Assembly: GCA_013178125.1 (NCBI GenBank)
Contig: JABLXJ010000005.1
Coordinates: forward strand, 62,001-126,000
From: Bacillota bacterium
Lineage (GTDB): Bacteria > Bacillota > SHA-98 > Ch115 > JABLXJ01
DNA: 64,000 bases
Direction: 5' to 3'
The notes under the pieces were generated by a model that saw only the letters and a program-made list of their open reading frames with translations, made no database searches and had not been told where the DNA came from. The translations under genes were made by a program, and so were the position numbers. This document shows positions 63,610 through 64,000 of the stretch, piece by piece; positions within the stretch are counted from its first letter, which is position 1, and the number at the start of each line of letters is the position of its first letter.

Positions 63610-63999
63610 CTACCTTACCTTGACCTCGAGCTTATCCCGGGTCACCATGACAACCTCGAGGCGCGGATTCTGCATGACATCCAGCCGGGCTGCCAGGTCG
63701 TCGACATTTCCCGTGGTCTGAATATCTATAACCGCTATGTTGTTTTCAAACGTACGGCGGTTAACGCCGGTGACCCCGCGCATGTCGCTGAGCGCCCTCA
63801 TTATCTGATTCATCTGGGTGTAGTTACATCCATTGATGATGATCTGGATGGTCCGGGCGACTCCTCCCGTGCCGCCCACAGCCTTCGGGATATCCCATAC
63901 GAGCTGCGAAGCCACCTTGGCTGCAAGGGACTTGATAGCCTTGATGCCTGCAGCCTCCGGGGAGAGATCCGCCTGGGTATCGTCAATATTCGAGCTCAT
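63610..63999 (-). CDS. C-terminal part of an envelope-type protein, cut by the window edge
   Basis: At least 129 residues, reading in from beyond the end. The segment VARTIQIIINGCNYTQMNQI and VIDIQTTGNVDDLAARL look like a ligand-binding alpha/beta domain like those in FlgT-type or CsgG-associated proteins. An ATG lies at 63999, but the protein probably begins further upstream. It may belong to one cell-envelope group with the CsgG-type gene 175 bases away. No function is assigned. Confidence 0.55.
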   Translation of the reverse strand: MSSNIDDTQADLSPEAAGIKAIKSLAAKVASQLVWDIPKAVGGTGGVARTIQIIINGCNYTQMNQIMRALSDMRGVTGVNRRTFENNIAVIDIQTTGNVDDLAARLDVMQNPRLEVVMVTRDKLEVKVR

Positions 64000-64000
64000 C

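Overview
The window looks like chromosomal DNA of a saccharolytic, probably anaerobic member of the Bacillota (Firmicutes). Signs of this are a tRNA-Trp T-box leader in front of a TrpP-type tryptophan transporter, strong purine-rich Shine-Dalgarno sites with frequent GTG and TTG starts, a Bacillus-length AsnS, and carbohydrate ABC transporters with LacI and IclR regulators. No rRNA, tRNA, CRISPR array, prophage or intact insertion sequence was recognised. The species cannot be named from the sequence alone.

Layout. (1) 0.4-15.8 kb, all minus strand: a glycan-utilisation locus. In transcription order it holds a URO-D-fold protein, a LacI regulator, a second URO-D-fold protein, a sugar-binding protein, two MalF/MalG-type permeases, a third URO-D-fold protein, a GH35-like beta-galactosidase and a GH3 beta-glycosidase with a large N-terminal extension. 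It has no ATPase of its own. (2) 16.1-17.0 kb: a VapBC-like pair with a consensus promoter. (3) 17.1-25.4 kb: a fused hexulose-6-phosphate synthase/isomerase, TypA, a second VapBC-like pair with a long palindromic operator, and a coiled-coil gene, dtd, amidohydrolase and flavin-reductase run. (4) 25.8-28.5 kb: an ArsR regulator with a P1B metal-export ATPase. (5) 28.6-38.4 kb: an IclR-controlled catabolic block with an FGGY kinase, an HpcH-type aldolase, a DapA-type lyase, a complete amino-acid-type ABC transporter and an aminotransferase; the same palindrome precedes both iclR and the aminotransferase gene. (6) 38.6-46.2 kb: a membrane-anchored unknown, T-box-controlled trpP and an Lhr-type helicase. 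(7) 46.5-55.5 kb: an AAA-type ATPase with a possible nuclease-like C-terminus, an old-yellow-enzyme relative, a geranylgeranyl-reductase-type flavoprotein, a fourth URO-D-fold protein, an MsmK/UgpC-type ATPase next to a truncated MalG gene, and an orphan histidine kinase. (8) 55.6-64.0 kb: an RlmI-like methyltransferase, a COG2509-type flavoprotein, asnS, guaB and three envelope-type genes.

How the parts may work together (inference): the glycan locus probably imports an oligosaccharide and trims it inside the cell with the two glycosidases. It may borrow the MsmK-type ATPase at 52.8 kb, whose own permease is broken. Three of the four URO-D-fold proteins carry or resemble the His-X-Cys zinc motif of MtaA/MtbA-type methyltransferases, so methyl-group chemistry on the imported sugar is possible but unproven. 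The IclR block looks like uptake, transamination, aldol or retro-aldol cleavage and phosphorylation of an amino or sugar-acid compound whose identity cannot be read from the sequence.

A window-wide oddity is the amount of short degenerate tandem repeat, both in gene spacers and as low-complexity insertions inside otherwise conserved proteins (GH3, GH35, TypA, Lhr, the sugar ABC ATPase, the flavoprotein at 49.7 kb and the isomerase half of the HPS-PHI fusion).
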